Below are positions 50,455 through 59,651 of a stretch of DNA of 64,000 bases, piece after piece; position 1 is the first letter of the stretch; every line of letters begins with the position of its first letter. The translations under genes were made by a program, and so were the position numbers. This DNA is from Hymenobacter plasmatis (GTDB lineage Bacteria; Bacteroidota; Bacteroidia; Cytophagales; Hymenobacteraceae). The stretch lies in NCBI RefSeq assembly GCF_020711255.1, contig NZ_JAJFAW010000002.1, positions 62,001-126,000 of the forward strand, given 5' to 3'. The notes under the pieces were generated by a model. It saw nothing but the letters and a program-made list of their open reading frames with translations, was not told where the DNA came from and made no database searches.

Positions 50455-51069
50455 ATGCTGCACGTCGTCCCATCTGATTCTGGCCCTCCGGCACTGGCGG
50501 AGCTGCTGGCTGCCTGCCGGCTGCAAGAGCGGGTAGCCCAACGCCGCCTGTACGGCCAGTTCTACGGCTATGCGATGAGCATTTGCCTGCGCTACGCCCG
50601 CAACCGCGACCAAGCCATGGAAGCGGCCAACGACGGGTTTCTGAAAGTATTCCGCGACGTGTCCCGCTTCGATGCGGCCCGCCATCCCGAAGATGTGCTG
50701 GGCTCGTTCCGCGGCTGGCTCAAGCGCATAATGATTCACACCGCCATCGACCACTACCGCGCCAACGAACGCCACCAGCACCAGCAGGAGCTCGACGACG
50801 TGACCCTGAACCACGCCGACAGCGGCCCCACGCCCCTCGACGCGTTGAGCTACGACGAGCTGCTGGCCCTGGTGCAGCGCCTGCCCCCGGCTTACCGGGC
50901 GGTGTTCAACCTGGCGGTGATAGACGGCTTCGGCCACGAAGAAATTGCCGAGCAGCTCCACATTTCCGTGGGCACTTCCAAATCAAACTTATTTAAGGCC
51001 CGAGCCCACTTGCGGACGATGCTGGCCCAGTGTACTACTTCTGAAAAAGCGCGCTATGTGGTCGGATAA
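50455..51069 (+). CDS. ECF-type RNA polymerase sigma factor
   Basis: 204 residues. Sigma region 2: LYGQFYGYAMSICLRYARNR, AMEAANDGFLKVFRDVSRFD, GWLKRIMIHTAIDHYR. Sigma region 4: LVQRLPPAYRAVFNLAVIDG and HEEIAEQLHISVGTSKSNLF. Its last 14 bases overlap a gene for a membrane protein with a short cytoplasmic N-terminus, the position and form expected for an anti-sigma factor. The promoters it recognises are unknown; autoregulation of the operon to 54710 is a reasonable inference. Confidence 0.94.
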   Translation: MLHVVPSDSGPPALAELLAACRLQERVAQRRLYGQFYGYAMSICLRYARNRDQAMEAANDGFLKVFRDVSRFDAARHPEDVLGSFRGWLKRIMIHTAIDHYRANERHQHQQELDDVTLNHADSGPTPLDALSYDELLALVQRLPPAYRAVFNLAVIDGFGHEEIAEQLHISVGTSKSNLFKARAHLRTMLAQCTTSEKARYVVG

Positions 51070-52711
51070 CGATATTGATAAGGCGTTCCAACGCCTGGAC
51101 CCACCGGACCCCGAGCCCGCCTCCTTCCCACTGGATGCCTGGCTGCGCCTTGAAAAGGAGCTAGACAAGACGGTAATCGAGCAAGCAGTACGGCGGAAGC
51201 TGTGGCAGTACTTCGCAGCCGAAGTGGCCATTGTGGCCCTGGTGGCGGCCGGCTGGCTGCTCTGGCCTACTGGCACGGCCGCTCCGGCCGGAGCCGGCCC
51301 CATCGCCGCCACTTCGGCCATGAAAGAAGCCACCCGTGTACTGCCTTCCGGCAGTGTTGCTAAGCGGCTGGGCCATGCGGCCGCGCCTCAACCCGCGCTT
51401 TCGACCACTACCCCGGCTGCGGTAGCCCCCGCGCTCCCCGCACCAGCTGCGGCGAGCGTGCATTCCACTACCGCGGCCGCTACTGCGGCGGCCACTACGG
51501 CCGCACCATCGGCTCATGTAGTTCAGCCCAATTCATCGCAGCTTATTGCTGCCGTTGCTCCCGACGCACCTCGCAGACCAGTTCACAAAGCCCCTTCGCA
51601 GGCCGAAAGCCTGGCTATACACCATGGGCTAGCAGTAGGTACTGCAGCCTCTTCTGCATCCCGAAAAACACTGCTTAAAGCTGAAGAAATTCAGCTCAAT
51701 TCGCCACGCAAAGCTGCGGTGCCAGTTAGCTCTTCTCAAACAGCGGTAGCCGCCGCTACTTCTGCTGAGGCTACTTCCGCCAAGACCAGATTAGCAGCTT
51801 CGGAATCCAGCTCAATTTATTCTGCGCCATCTAATTCTGCGAACCGGCGCGCCGGTGTTCCTTCGGAGCAGCCGCGCAATATGACTCCGGCAGTCAAGAC
51901 CACAGAAGAGCCTGCAGCTGGCCAAGCAGCTACCAGCGCCGCGGCATCAGAAGGCCCGGGCATAGAAGCTACAAGCTCTAGTGAAGCTGCAACCCTGACC
52001 GCGCTGGCTTTGCGGCCGGTGCCGTTGGAGGTCGGTGCGGCGCCGGAGTTTCCGGTTCTGCTGGGGGCTGGCGCGATGGTGAGCGTGCCCAACGATGCGC
52101 CATTGCCCGTGCCTGTTCAGCAGCCCCGCTTTTACGTGGGCGTGGTGGGGGCGCCCGATGTGACAACCGTAAAATTTGCCAGTGTGCAAAGCCCGCTGCT
52201 CAACTTCGGGGTGACGCTGGAGTATCGCCTGACCAACCGTTTGCGGCTGACTACGGGGCTGTTGCGCTCCACCAAGCAATACACGGCCCGCCGTGAAGAC
52301 TACGACTGGGGCGCATTTTCTACGCAGGTAGCAATGTACGACTTCAAGGACGTAGAAGGCACTTGCCAGGTACTGGACGTGCCCCTGAACCTGCGCTACG
52401 ACTTACTCACGCAGCCCCAATACAAGGTATTTGGCAGCTTGGGTCTTTCCTCCTTCTTCATGCAGCGCGAGCGGTATTCTTACCCCTACGTGTACCAGAA
52501 CATGGCGCGCTACGCCGAATGGGAAGTGGTGAATGCCAACCGCCACCTGTTCAGCATTGTCAACCTGTCGTTCGGCTACGAGCGCAGCCTGAGCACCCGC
52601 TGGAGCCTGCAGGCAGAACCTTACCTCAAGCTGCCCTTGGGCGGCGTGGGCGTGGGCAAGGTGCAGCTGGTGAGCGGCGGCATCTTCTTTGGCGCCAAAT
52701 ACGGGTTCTAG
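51056..52711 (+). CDS. Anti-sigma-like, inner-membrane-anchored protein with outer-membrane barrel-like C-terminus
   Basis: 551 residues. Residues 1-50 are charged and should be cytoplasmic (MWSDNDIDKAFQRLDPPDPE). One membrane helix lies at about 52-71 (YFAAEVAIVALVAAGWLLW). Residues 72 to about 365 are a low-complexity Ala/Ser/Thr/Pro spacer. Residues about 370-551 look like an outer-membrane beta-barrel of the PorT/OMP_b-brl type (RFYVGVVGAPDVTTVKFASV, LNFGVTLEYRLTNRLRLTTG, SIVNLSFGYERSLSTRWSLQ), ending in the Phe typical of barrel proteins (AKYGF). The start overlaps the sigma factor gene by 14 bp. It could bind the sigma factor at one end and span the periplasm at the other. That role is inferred; no standard zinc anti-sigma motif is present. 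Confidence 0.8.
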   Translation: MWSDNDIDKAFQRLDPPDPEPASFPLDAWLRLEKELDKTVIEQAVRRKLWQYFAAEVAIVALVAAGWLLWPTGTAAPAGAGPIAATSAMKEATRVLPSGSVAKRLGHAAAPQPALSTTTPAAVAPALPAPAAASVHSTTAAATAAATTAAPSAHVVQPNSSQLIAAVAPDAPRRPVHKAPSQAESLAIHHGLAVGTAASSASRKTLLKAEEIQLNSPRKAAVPVSSSQTAVAAATSAEATSAKTRLAASESSSIYSAPSNSANRRAGVPSEQPRNMTPAVKTTEEPAAGQAATSAAASEGPGIEATSSSEAATLTALALRPVPLEVGAAPEFPVLLGAGAMVSVPNDAPLPVPVQQPRFYVGVVGAPDVTTVKFASVQSPLLNFGVTLEYRLTNRLRLTTGLLRSTKQYTARREDYDWGAFSTQVAMYDFKDVEGTCQVLDVPLNLRYDLLTQPQYKVFGSLGLSSFFMQRERYSYPYVYQNMARYAEWEVVNANRHLFSIVNLSFGYERSLSTRWSLQAEPYLKLPLGGVGVGKVQLVSGGIFFGAKYGF

Positions 52712-52761
52712 TCCCGGCCCCGCCACGGCAACTACCTGCCTTTTATTACAAGCCTCATATT

Positions 52762-53178
52762 ATGCCCGAGATGTTGAGCCAACACTCATACTGGACCTTG
52801 TCCCGCCAGCTTGTGGCGGGTGCCGCAACCCTGCTGCTAAGCCTCGCCGCCGGCTGCACCTACTCGCACGGCGACCCAGATGCCACACCCATCCCCTGCG
52901 ACGCTTCGCCCCAATCGGTGACCTACGCAGGAGTCATTTCACCCATTTTCGACGCCCACTGCCGGGAGTGCCACGGCAGCAACGTGGCGTCCGTGCTCGG
53001 CGGCGGCAACGACTTCGGGAGCTACCAAACCATCAAACGCTACCCGGCTGCCAGCATCCTGAACTCCATTCAGCACACGCCCGGCTACGACGAGATGCCC
53101 AAGGGCCGGGCCAAAATTCCGGAATGCGACATCCTGCGCATCAAGGCGTGGATAGACGCGGGCCAACCCAACAATTAA
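52762..53178 (+). CDS. c-type cytochrome lipoprotein
   Basis: 138 residues. A lipoprotein signal (LLSLAAGC, lipid Cys at about 33) precedes a single heme c site CRECHG within a PSD1/PVC-type domain (ISPIFDAHCRECHGSNVASV), with the likely Met ligand in GYDEMPKGRAKIPECDILRI. One-heme electron carrier of the periplasm, or surface-exposed. It is 50 bp after the barrel gene and 12 bp before the YceI gene. Confidence 0.9.
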   Translation: MPEMLSQHSYWTLSRQLVAGAATLLLSLAAGCTYSHGDPDATPIPCDASPQSVTYAGVISPIFDAHCRECHGSNVASVLGGGNDFGSYQTIKRYPAASILNSIQHTPGYDEMPKGRAKIPECDILRIKAWIDAGQPNN

Positions 53179-53190
53179 CTTCTCACTACC

Positions 53191-53766
53191 ATGAAACGCT
53201 CCTTGCTTCTTCTCTTTTTGCTGCTCACGGCCTTGGGCCATGCCCAGGCGCAGAATAAGTACATGACCAAGAACGGGCGGGTATCCTTTTTTTCGTCCAG
53301 CCCGCTAGAGGATATTGAGGCCAAAAACCAGCAGGTAGCGGCGGTGCTGGATTTTAATACCAGCCAGCTGGCCTTCGCGGTGCCCATCAAGGGGTTTGTG
53401 TTCAAGCGGAGCCTGATGCAGGAGCACTTCAATGAGAACTTCATGGAGTCGGACAAGTACCCCAAAGCCACCTTTTCGGGCCGCTTTCTGGGGTTTGATG
53501 CGACCACGCTGGCCACGGCCGGCCCGCACAACGTGCAGGTGGAGGGCGACTTAATGATACACGGGGTCACGCACCACATTCAGGTGCCCGCCAGTGTGGA
53601 GCTGCGCGGTAGCCAGCTGGTGGCGTTTTCAATGTTCCCGGTGGCCCCCGCCGATTACAATATCAAAATACCGGCCCTCGTGCGCGACCACATTGCCAAG
53701 GTGGTGAGCGTGCGCGTGGACCTGACCTGCGACCCTGCTCCCGGCGCAGTAGGCGCCGCCCGTTGA
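53191..53766 (+). CDS. YceI family periplasmic lipid-binding protein
   Basis: 191 residues. Signal peptide (MKRSLLLLFLLLTALGHAQA) then a lipocalin-like YceI domain: NGRVSFFSSSPLEDIEAKNQ, FAVPIKGFVFKRSLMQEHFN, YPKATFSGRFLGFD, NVQVEGDLMIHGVTHHIQVP. YceI proteins bind isoprenoid or amphiphilic ligands. The combination cytochrome-YceI-DUF5777 is frequent in Bacteroidota. Confidence 0.93.
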   Translation: MKRSLLLLFLLLTALGHAQAQNKYMTKNGRVSFFSSSPLEDIEAKNQQVAAVLDFNTSQLAFAVPIKGFVFKRSLMQEHFNENFMESDKYPKATFSGRFLGFDATTLATAGPHNVQVEGDLMIHGVTHHIQVPASVELRGSQLVAFSMFPVAPADYNIKIPALVRDHIAKVVSVRVDLTCDPAPGAVGAAR

Positions 53767-53795
53767 GCTGTTTTTATTCGTCCCCTTCCGCTGCT

Positions 53796-54710
53796 ATGGC
53801 CCATTCCGCCCGCTCCACCCCTTACGCTACCGGCCTGCTCCTGGCCGGTCTGCTCGCCCTGGCCAGCCCCGCCCGGGCCCAAACCGACCTGCTGAACGAC
53901 CTCGAGAAACAGACCGCTGATTCGGCGAAAAGCGAGGTGGTGGCGGCCACGTTCAAGGGCACGCACATCATCAACGCCCAGTCGGTGGAGACTACGGGAC
54001 CGGGCATGCTGGCATTCCTCATTCAGCACCGCTTCGGCACGCTCAACAGCGGCGCCTACAATTTCTTCGGGCTCGACCAGGCCGTGCTGCGCCTGAGTTT
54101 TGAGTACGGCATCACCAGCCGCCTGGCCGCCGGCATTGGCCGCAGCTCGCAAGACAAAACCTTCGACGGCTTCCTCAAGTACCGGGCCCTGCGCCAAACC
54201 ACGGGCCCGCACGCCGTGCCGGTTTCGGTCACGCTGCTGGCATCGTCGGCCATCACCACCCTGCGCTTCAACGACCCCACCGTGGAGCGCACGCCGGCTT
54301 CGCGCCTCGAATACGTGTACCAGGCCCTGATTGCGCGCAAGGTCAGCCCTGACCTCTCGGTGCAGCTCATGCCCACGCTCGTTCACCGCAACTTTGTGGC
54401 TACTCCGGCCATGCAAAACGACGTGTACGCCATTGGGGCGGGCCTGCGCCAGAAGCTCACCAAGCGCATTGCCTTCACCGCCGACTACTTCTACCTGCTC
54501 CCCGGCAATACGGCCGACACGTTTCGTAACGCCCTCGGCGTCGGGGTCGACATCGAAACCGGCGGCCACGTCTTTCAGCTCCACTTCACCAATTCCAAGG
54601 GCATGACGGAGAAGTTCTTCGTGCCCCAAACGGATGGCAATTTCTTCAAGGGCGACATTTATTTCGGCTTTACCATCGTCCGGAACTTCACGATTAAGTC
54701 GCAGATTTAA
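53796..54710 (+). CDS. DUF5777 family outer-membrane beta-barrel protein
   Basis: 304 residues. A signal peptide from the ATG at 53796 (SARSTPYATGLLLAGLLALA, then SPARAQ) precedes a barrel of alternating strands: FKGTHIINAQSVETTGPGML, FLIQHRFGTLNSGAYNFFGL, LRLSFEYGITSRLAAGIGRS, VHRNFVATPAMQNDVYAIGA and QLHFTNSKGMTEKFFV. A TTG at 53763 would overlap the YceI stop but sits outside the signal. It is the last gene of the sigma-factor operon. Function unknown, probably pore or surface protein with the cytochrome. Confidence 0.88.
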   Translation: MAHSARSTPYATGLLLAGLLALASPARAQTDLLNDLEKQTADSAKSEVVAATFKGTHIINAQSVETTGPGMLAFLIQHRFGTLNSGAYNFFGLDQAVLRLSFEYGITSRLAAGIGRSSQDKTFDGFLKYRALRQTTGPHAVPVSVTLLASSAITTLRFNDPTVERTPASRLEYVYQALIARKVSPDLSVQLMPTLVHRNFVATPAMQNDVYAIGAGLRQKLTKRIAFTADYFYLLPGNTADTFRNALGVGVDIETGGHVFQLHFTNSKGMTEKFFVPQTDGNFFKGDIYFGFTIVRNFTIKSQI

Positions 54711-54719
54711 GGGTTCGCC

Positions 54720-54900
54720 TGTCATTGCGAGTGGAGCGCAGCGGAATGTGGCAATCCGTCCTCCCAATGCGACCAGCCCTTAAGATGTGACACCGCCCTT
54801 TTATAGAAAAAGCCCCGACACTGCATAGTGTGGGGCTTTTTACATTATTAAGGTTATCGCTGGGAACAGGACGGATTGCCGCGCTGCGCTCGCAATGACA
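54720..54900. repeat. Imperfect inverted repeat around a terminator
   Basis: Left arm 54720-54762 and right arm 54868-54900; both contain TGTCATTGCGAG, GCGCAGCG and GGCAATCCGTCCT blocks, with an insertion in the left arm. A terminator sits between the arms. The block order resembles the GTCATTGCGAG repeats common in Bacteroidota. Confidence 0.8.
54805..54841. terminator. Bidirectional intrinsic terminator
   Basis: AAAAAGCCCC-g-ACACT-GCAT-AGTGT-GGGGCTTTTT with a single bulged G. It separates the convergent operon end (54710) and the NifU-like gene (54910). Confidence 0.9.
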
Positions 54901-54909
54901 GATTCTAAA

Positions 54910-55512
54910 TTAAACCGTAATGCCTTCGGCAACTACGCTTTGCACTTCGGGCACCATGCGCTTGAGCAGGTTTTCGATGCCGGACTTGAGGGTAACGGTG
55001 GCCGACGGGCAGCCCGAGCACGAACCTTGCAGGTTCACGGTCACGATGCCTTCGTGGTAGCTTTTGAAGGTGATGTTGCCACCGTCCTGCTCCACGGCGG
55101 GACGCACGTAGTTGTCGAGCAGGTCGATTACTTTTTGGGCAATCTGGCCTTCCTGCTGGGTGGGGTCGCCGGCGGTAGCGGCTTGGGCAGCCTTTTGCTC
55201 GGCGGCGGGGTCAACCAGGAAAATGGGGCCACCGGCCTCTACGTAGCTCTTCAGAAACTGGCGCAGCTCGGGGATGAGCTGGGTCCAAGCCAGCTCGGGC
55301 TGGTTTTTGGTAACGGTAACGAAGTTCTGGGCGATGAACACACGGCCCACATAATCGAAGCCGAACAACTCCTGCGCCAACGGCGAGTTGGCAGCGGCTT
55401 CGAGGGTGGGATAATCCACGCTCACACCATCGGCCAGCAAGTTCGAGTTGAGGACAAATTTCATGCTCTCCGGGTTTGGAGAAGCTTCGGCATAAATAGA
55501 AACAGCGGACAT
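54910..55512 (-). CDS. NifU-like iron-sulfur scaffold (Nfu type)
   Basis: 200 residues. An N-terminal Nfu domain (SPNPESMKFVLNSNLLADGV, FGFDYVGRVFIAQNFVTVTK) and a C-terminal NifU domain (about 125-200: LLDNYVRPAVEQDGGNITF and the cluster motif LQGSCSGCPSATVTLKSGIE with CX2C). It binds a [4Fe-4S] cluster and delivers it to target enzymes. The start at 55512 is the first ATG giving the Nfu domain; an upstream in-frame start adds 29 residues of unlikely sequence. Confidence 0.93.
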   Translation of the reverse strand: MSAVSIYAEASPNPESMKFVLNSNLLADGVSVDYPTLEAAANSPLAQELFGFDYVGRVFIAQNFVTVTKNQPELAWTQLIPELRQFLKSYVEAGGPIFLVDPAAEQKAAQAATAGDPTQQEGQIAQKVIDLLDNYVRPAVEQDGGNITFKSYHEGIVTVNLQGSCSGCPSATVTLKSGIENLLKRMVPEVQSVVAEGITV

Positions 55513-55637
55513 GGCTTGGGGCTTAATATCAGGAGGGGAATGTCGCAGCGCCTGCGACACATCTAAGGTACAACCGCGTTGGGGCGGCAGAGGTTGCAAA
55601 TGTACCTACATCATTTGGCTTAACGCTGCATTCGGGT

Positions 55638-55733
55638 TGTAGGAACGCGCCTTGGCGCATTCGGCGGCCAAACGACGCCGCATTGCTTCATGATACTGTT
55701 CAAGGATTGAACGCGCCAAGGTGCGTTCCTACA
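55638..55733. repeat. Inverted repeat overlapping the aroC stop codon
   Basis: Arms of 21 bases at 55638-55658 and 55713-55733, 20 of 21 positions complementary, with GGAACGCGCCTTGGCGC in the left arm. The right arm contains the TAG (complement of CTA at 55729-55731) that ends aroC. Confidence 0.9.
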
Positions 55734-56808
55734 GCCGGTTGGCGCGGGCGCGCAGCAGTAAATCGGCCAGCACCAACTGGGTCATGGCTTCTACGATGGG
55801 CACGGCGCGGGGCAGCACGCAGGGGTCGTGGCGGCCCCGGCCCACCAGCGTAATGGCCTCGCCCTGGTCGTTGATGGTCTGCTGGGGCTGCAGCAGCGTG
55901 GCTACGGGCTTGAAGGCCACGCGGAAATAGATGTCCTGGCCGTTGCTGATGCCGCCCTGGCTGCCACCGCTGTGGTTGGTGCGGGTGCGCACGGCCCCGG
56001 CTTCGTCGGTATAGAATTCGTCGTTGTGCACTGAGCCCGGCAGGCGGGTGCCGGCGAAGCCAGAGCCAAACTCGAAGCCTTTCACCGCATTGATGCTGAG
56101 CAAGGCGTGGCCCAACACGGCGGGCAGCTTGTCGAACACCGGCTCGCCCAGGCCGGCGGGCACGTGGCGCGCCACCCCGGTGATGACGCCGCCCACGGTA
56201 TCGTGCGTGGCCTGGGCCTCGCGAATGCGCGCTTCCATGCGGGTAGCGGTGTCGGGGTGCGGGCAGCGCACGGGGTTGGTGTCGATAAGGCTCAAATCCA
56301 GGTCCTGGTACTCGAGCGGCACTTCTACTTCGCCCACGGCCGATACATACGCCACCACCTCAACCCCGAAATGCGCGAGCAACTGCGCGGCCACGGCTCC
56401 GGCGGCTACGCGCGCCGCCGTTTCGCGGGCCGAACTGCGGCCGCCGCCGCGGTGGTCGCGCCGGCCATACTTGGCGTCGTAGGTGTAGTCGGCGTGGCTG
56501 GGGCGGTAGGCGTGGGCAATGTGGGAGTAGTCGTCGGAGCGCTGGTCGGCGTTGGGAATGAACAGGCTGATGGGCGTGCCCGTGCTGAAACCCTCAAACA
56601 GGCCCGACTGGATTTGCACCGTATCGGCTTCCTTGCGCGGGGTGGTGAGGTCGGACTGGCCGGGCCGGCGCCGGTCCAGCGCCGCCTGAATGTGGGCGGC
56701 TTCGACGGGCACCCCCGCGGGGCAGCCATCGATGATGACGCCGATGCCCGCCCCGTGCGACTCGCCGAAGGTGGTAATGCGAAAGAGGGAGCCGAAGGAA
56801 TTGGACAT
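55729..56808 (-). CDS. aroC: Chorismate synthase
   Basis: 359 residues. [98 protein letters not shown] and the C-terminal [18 protein letters not shown] with [20 protein letters not shown] are all standard. It removes phosphate from EPSP to yield chorismate with reduced FMN. The start at 56808 opens the family N-terminus; the open frame extends upstream without support. An inverted-repeat arm supplies its stop codon. Confidence 0.97.
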   Translation of the reverse strand: MSNSFGSLFRITTFGESHGAGIGVIIDGCPAGVPVEAAHIQAALDRRRPGQSDLTTPRKEADTVQIQSGLFEGFSTGTPISLFIPNADQRSDDYSHIAHAYRPSHADYTYDAKYGRRDHRGGGRSSARETAARVAAGAVAAQLLAHFGVEVVAYVSAVGEVEVPLEYQDLDLSLIDTNPVRCPHPDTATRMEARIREAQATHDTVGGVITGVARHVPAGLGEPVFDKLPAVLGHALLSINAVKGFEFGSGFAGTRLPGSVHNDEFYTDEAGAVRTRTNHSGGSQGGISNGQDIYFRVAFKPVATLLQPQQTINDQGEAITLVGRGRHDPCVLPRAVPIVEAMTQLVLADLLLRARANRL

Positions 56809-56903
56809 GAAACGGATGAAAAAGGAAACGACGCCGGAGCAATAAGCCCGCGCAAAGGTCGGCATGCCGCCGGGCTTATCCCAGCCCTTGGGCTGAGATT
56901 GAG

Positions 56904-58628
56904 CTAACGGCGCCGGCCCGCCCGCCACCAGCCAAACCCAGCCACCCCGGCCAGCCCAAGCAGCACCCAATCGGAGTAGCGCCGCACGTCGCGGTACACG
57001 TCCAACGACTGCATAGTGGTATCAGCATTGGCCAGCGCCGGGCCGTAGAATGGGTCATCTTCGGGCTTGGGCAGCGGCGCGGGCGTGCCCGCGTCGCCGC
57101 GCACCTTGGGCCGTAGCTCCGGGCGAAGGGTATCGTAGCGGGCCGTGGCAGGGTTGAACACAACTAGTTGCAGGAGGCTATCGAGGGGCAGGGTGCCGGG
57201 CTGCCGCGCCACCAGCCGGTAGCGAAACAGCTTGCGGCCGCCGCCCGGCGCGGGCACTTCGCTCACCTCGGGCCCGTACACTTCCAGCCCCGGCCGGGCG
57301 GCAAAAGCCGGCGCCAGAATGGCCGACAAATTGCCGCGCCCCTCCACCCCAAACGTGTACGCAAACGACTGCCCCACCCGAAACGTGGTCCGGCTGATGG
57401 CTTCGCGCACTCGGTAGCTGCCCACTGCCACGGCGCCGCGCTGGGCCTGCTGCGGCAGCGGCCGCACCTGCACCGTGGTGCCCAAAGACAGGTAGGTCTT
57501 GTAACCTGCCAGCCGGTTGTCTTGCCCTGGCTCGGGCTTTTTGAGAAACTTGAACTTCACCATGGTCAGGGCCAGGGGCGGGAAGTGCAGGGGCTGTGTC
57601 GTGAGCGGGTAATACACGTTTTCGGCCAGCCGGAAGCGCAGGTAGAGCTGGCCTTTGCTGCGCACGGTATCGGGCGTGACGCTGGGCTCCGGGCCGGGCT
57701 CCTGCCACGCCGAGGCTTGATGCAACTCGCGCAGCAGCGGCGGCAGCTGGTCGTTGAAGTCGTGAAACGCCAGCTGGGCCTGGTCGGCGGGAGTGAGGTA
57801 GAAATACAGCCCCACCCGTACGCCTTCGCCCACATACACGCTGGGTCGGTCGGCCACTACGGCCAGAAAGGCCCGGTCGGGCAGTTCCTGGTACAGCGCG
57901 GGCTTGGGCTTGCCAAAGAGCTTGTCGAGGTCGCCCACCGCCTGGAGCGGGGCCGCGGAATTAGCCGGTTTAGTCAGCGCCGCCGGGTTGGCGGTCGGGG
58001 CCGGTCCTACCCGCACCGTAGCGCCAGTGCTGCGCAGCACCACGCCGTTCACGGTGAGCTGAAACGGCTTGATGGTGTATTCGCCCTCGCCATACGGGAT
58101 GTAGCGCTGCGTAATGGTGAGGTCGGTGAAGCGACGGCCCTGCACAATGCGCGTGGTGGTGGTGCTGGTTTTGCCGGTTTTCTTGAAGCCTTCGAGCTCG
58201 GGAAACTCCGAATACTTCTCCAGCACCCCACCATGCAGCCGAAACCCCAACGTGAACACTCCCGTGACCGGCAGCATGGCCGGACCGGGCACCAGCGCCA
58301 CCTCCGAGGGCGCCGTAGCGCCAAGCTTGGGCGGCACGGCGCTGGGTTTGGGTATTGCCGGGAGCGGGCTGGGCGCCGCCGGAACGGTGGGGCCAGGCTT
58401 GGGCTGAGTAGCCGGGGCGGGCGCGCCAGGCTTGGGCTGAAGAACCGGAGCAGTAGCCGAGGGTTGGGGCTGAGGCTGAGTGACAGGGGCAGCTGGGATA
58501 GGCTTGGGCTGGGCAGCGGGAGCAGCAGGGGTTGGGCTGGAAGTGGGCGGCGTGGTGGGCTGCGCGCGGGCTATGCCCACGCCCAAACAGCCCACCAACA
58601 ATGCCACCCACCCAAAATACTTTCCCAT
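56904..58628 (-). CDS. BatD-like (oxygen tolerance) membrane protein with proline-rich N-terminus
   Basis: 574 residues. Signal peptide to about residue 22, then a Pro/Gln/Ala/Lys-rich low-complexity stretch (about 23-110) with repeated QPKPGAPAP and QPKPGPT phrases. The rest has BatD-type beta domains ([80 protein letters not shown]) and one C-terminal membrane helix ([15 protein letters not shown]). BatD proteins form part of an aerotolerance or envelope complex, but no batA, B, C or E gene is adjacent. It precedes aroC by 95 bp on the same strand. Confidence 0.8.
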   Translation of the reverse strand: MGKYFGWVALLVGCLGVGIARAQPTTPPTSSPTPAAPAAQPKPIPAAPVTQPQPQPSATAPVLQPKPGAPAPATQPKPGPTVPAAPSPLPAIPKPSAVPPKLGATAPSEVALVPGPAMLPVTGVFTLGFRLHGGVLEKYSEFPELEGFKKTGKTSTTTTRIVQGRRFTDLTITQRYIPYGEGEYTIKPFQLTVNGVVLRSTGATVRVGPAPTANPAALTKPANSAAPLQAVGDLDKLFGKPKPALYQELPDRAFLAVVADRPSVYVGEGVRVGLYFYLTPADQAQLAFHDFNDQLPPLLRELHQASAWQEPGPEPSVTPDTVRSKGQLYLRFRLAENVYYPLTTQPLHFPPLALTMVKFKFLKKPEPGQDNRLAGYKTYLSLGTTVQVRPLPQQAQRGAVAVGSYRVREAISRTTFRVGQSFAYTFGVEGRGNLSAILAPAFAARPGLEVYGPEVSEVPAPGGGRKLFRYRLVARQPGTLPLDSLLQLVVFNPATARYDTLRPELRPKVRGDAGTPAPLPKPEDDPFYGPALANADTTMQSLDVYRDVRRYSDWVLLGLAGVAGFGWWRAGRRR

Positions 58629-58902
58629 AGTCTACGGCTCGTTACGCGCCCCTAAAAGTAGCTTTAAACGCCGCAATCTAATTTTTCTCGAAGAATTACA
58701 ATTACGAAGATTAACACCAAAACACTGTTGGGTTAAAATAATTTGGGTTTTGCAAATCCTTTAGTACAACTATTAACGTATCTGCCTCCAAATCCCCCAG
58801 CTGTTCTGGTTTAAGCCGCTAAAAATCGGGCCTTTTGCACCGGCTGGAATCCTATTGCCTTTCCCCTAAGCTTTCAATTTTTCACCTAACCGTTCCTATC
58901 TC

Positions 58903-59622
58903 ATGTCTGACAACCTTCAGCCCCGTGGCTCCGACGATGCTACGTTCGCCCAGCCGCTGTACACGCCCATCAAGCGGCGCTCTTTCTTCATGTATGCCGG
59001 TGCCACGGCCGGTGCTACCGCCCTTGTGCTGGCAGGTTGCTCGAAGGACTCCGACAATACCCCCAGCGGTGGCATCAGCCTGGGCTCGGGCGATGTAGGC
59101 GTGCTCAACTACGCTTATGCCCTGGAGCAGCTCGAAGCCGCATTCTATGCGCAGGTAGTGAAAACCCCAGCTGCCGACTTCAAAGCCGGTGAGCTAGCCT
59201 ACTTCACCCAAGTAGCCGCCCACGAAGCAATTCACCGCGACTTCTTCAAGGCTGCTTTGACCAACGTAGCCAAAGTAACGCCGCTGCAGGACCTGACGCC
59301 CAATTTCAGCTCCATCGACTTCACCAAGCGCGACAGCGTGCTCGGTACCGGTAAGGCATTCGAAGACCTCGGCGTAGCGGCTTACAACGGCGCGGGCAAA
59401 CTGCTCAAAACGCCTGATTTCCTGGTGCTGGCCGGCAAGATTGTGTCGGTTGAAGCGCGGCATGCTGCCTTCCTCCGCGACCTGATTACGCCCGGCTCGT
59501 TTGCCGCCGACGACCAGGTGGACGCCAACGGCCTCGACAAGGCCATGACGCCGGCCGAAGTACTGGCCATTGCCGGCAAGTACATCACCCAGACGTTGAA
59601 CGCCGATAACGTCGGTAAATAA
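58903..59622 (+). CDS. Ferritin-like protein, twin-arginine and lipoprotein type (cassette 1, member A)
   Basis: 239 residues. The N-terminus has KRRSFFMYAGATAGATALVL followed by AGC, which combines a twin-arginine export signal with a lipobox. The mature part is a four-helix ferritin-like domain: LEQLEAAFYAQV (Glu78), VAAHEAIHRDFFKAAL, FEDLGVAAYNGAGKLL and VSVEARHAAFLRDLI. These Glu and His residues are the expected di-metal ligands. The related domain is often annotated in stress and desiccation proteins; the function is not known. It lies 29 bp before its partner gene. Confidence 0.85.
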   Translation: MSDNLQPRGSDDATFAQPLYTPIKRRSFFMYAGATAGATALVLAGCSKDSDNTPSGGISLGSGDVGVLNYAYALEQLEAAFYAQVVKTPAADFKAGELAYFTQVAAHEAIHRDFFKAALTNVAKVTPLQDLTPNFSSIDFTKRDSVLGTGKAFEDLGVAAYNGAGKLLKTPDFLVLAGKIVSVEARHAAFLRDLITPGSFAADDQVDANGLDKAMTPAEVLAIAGKYITQTLNADNVGK

Positions 59623-59651
59623 CTCCTTCCACTTCGTAAATACCTTTTGTT

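Noticed and set aside
55638..55733. Inverted repeat as an intrinsic terminator for aroC
   Set aside because: The spacer is 54 bases and there is no T tract, so it is a repeat element and not a standard terminator.
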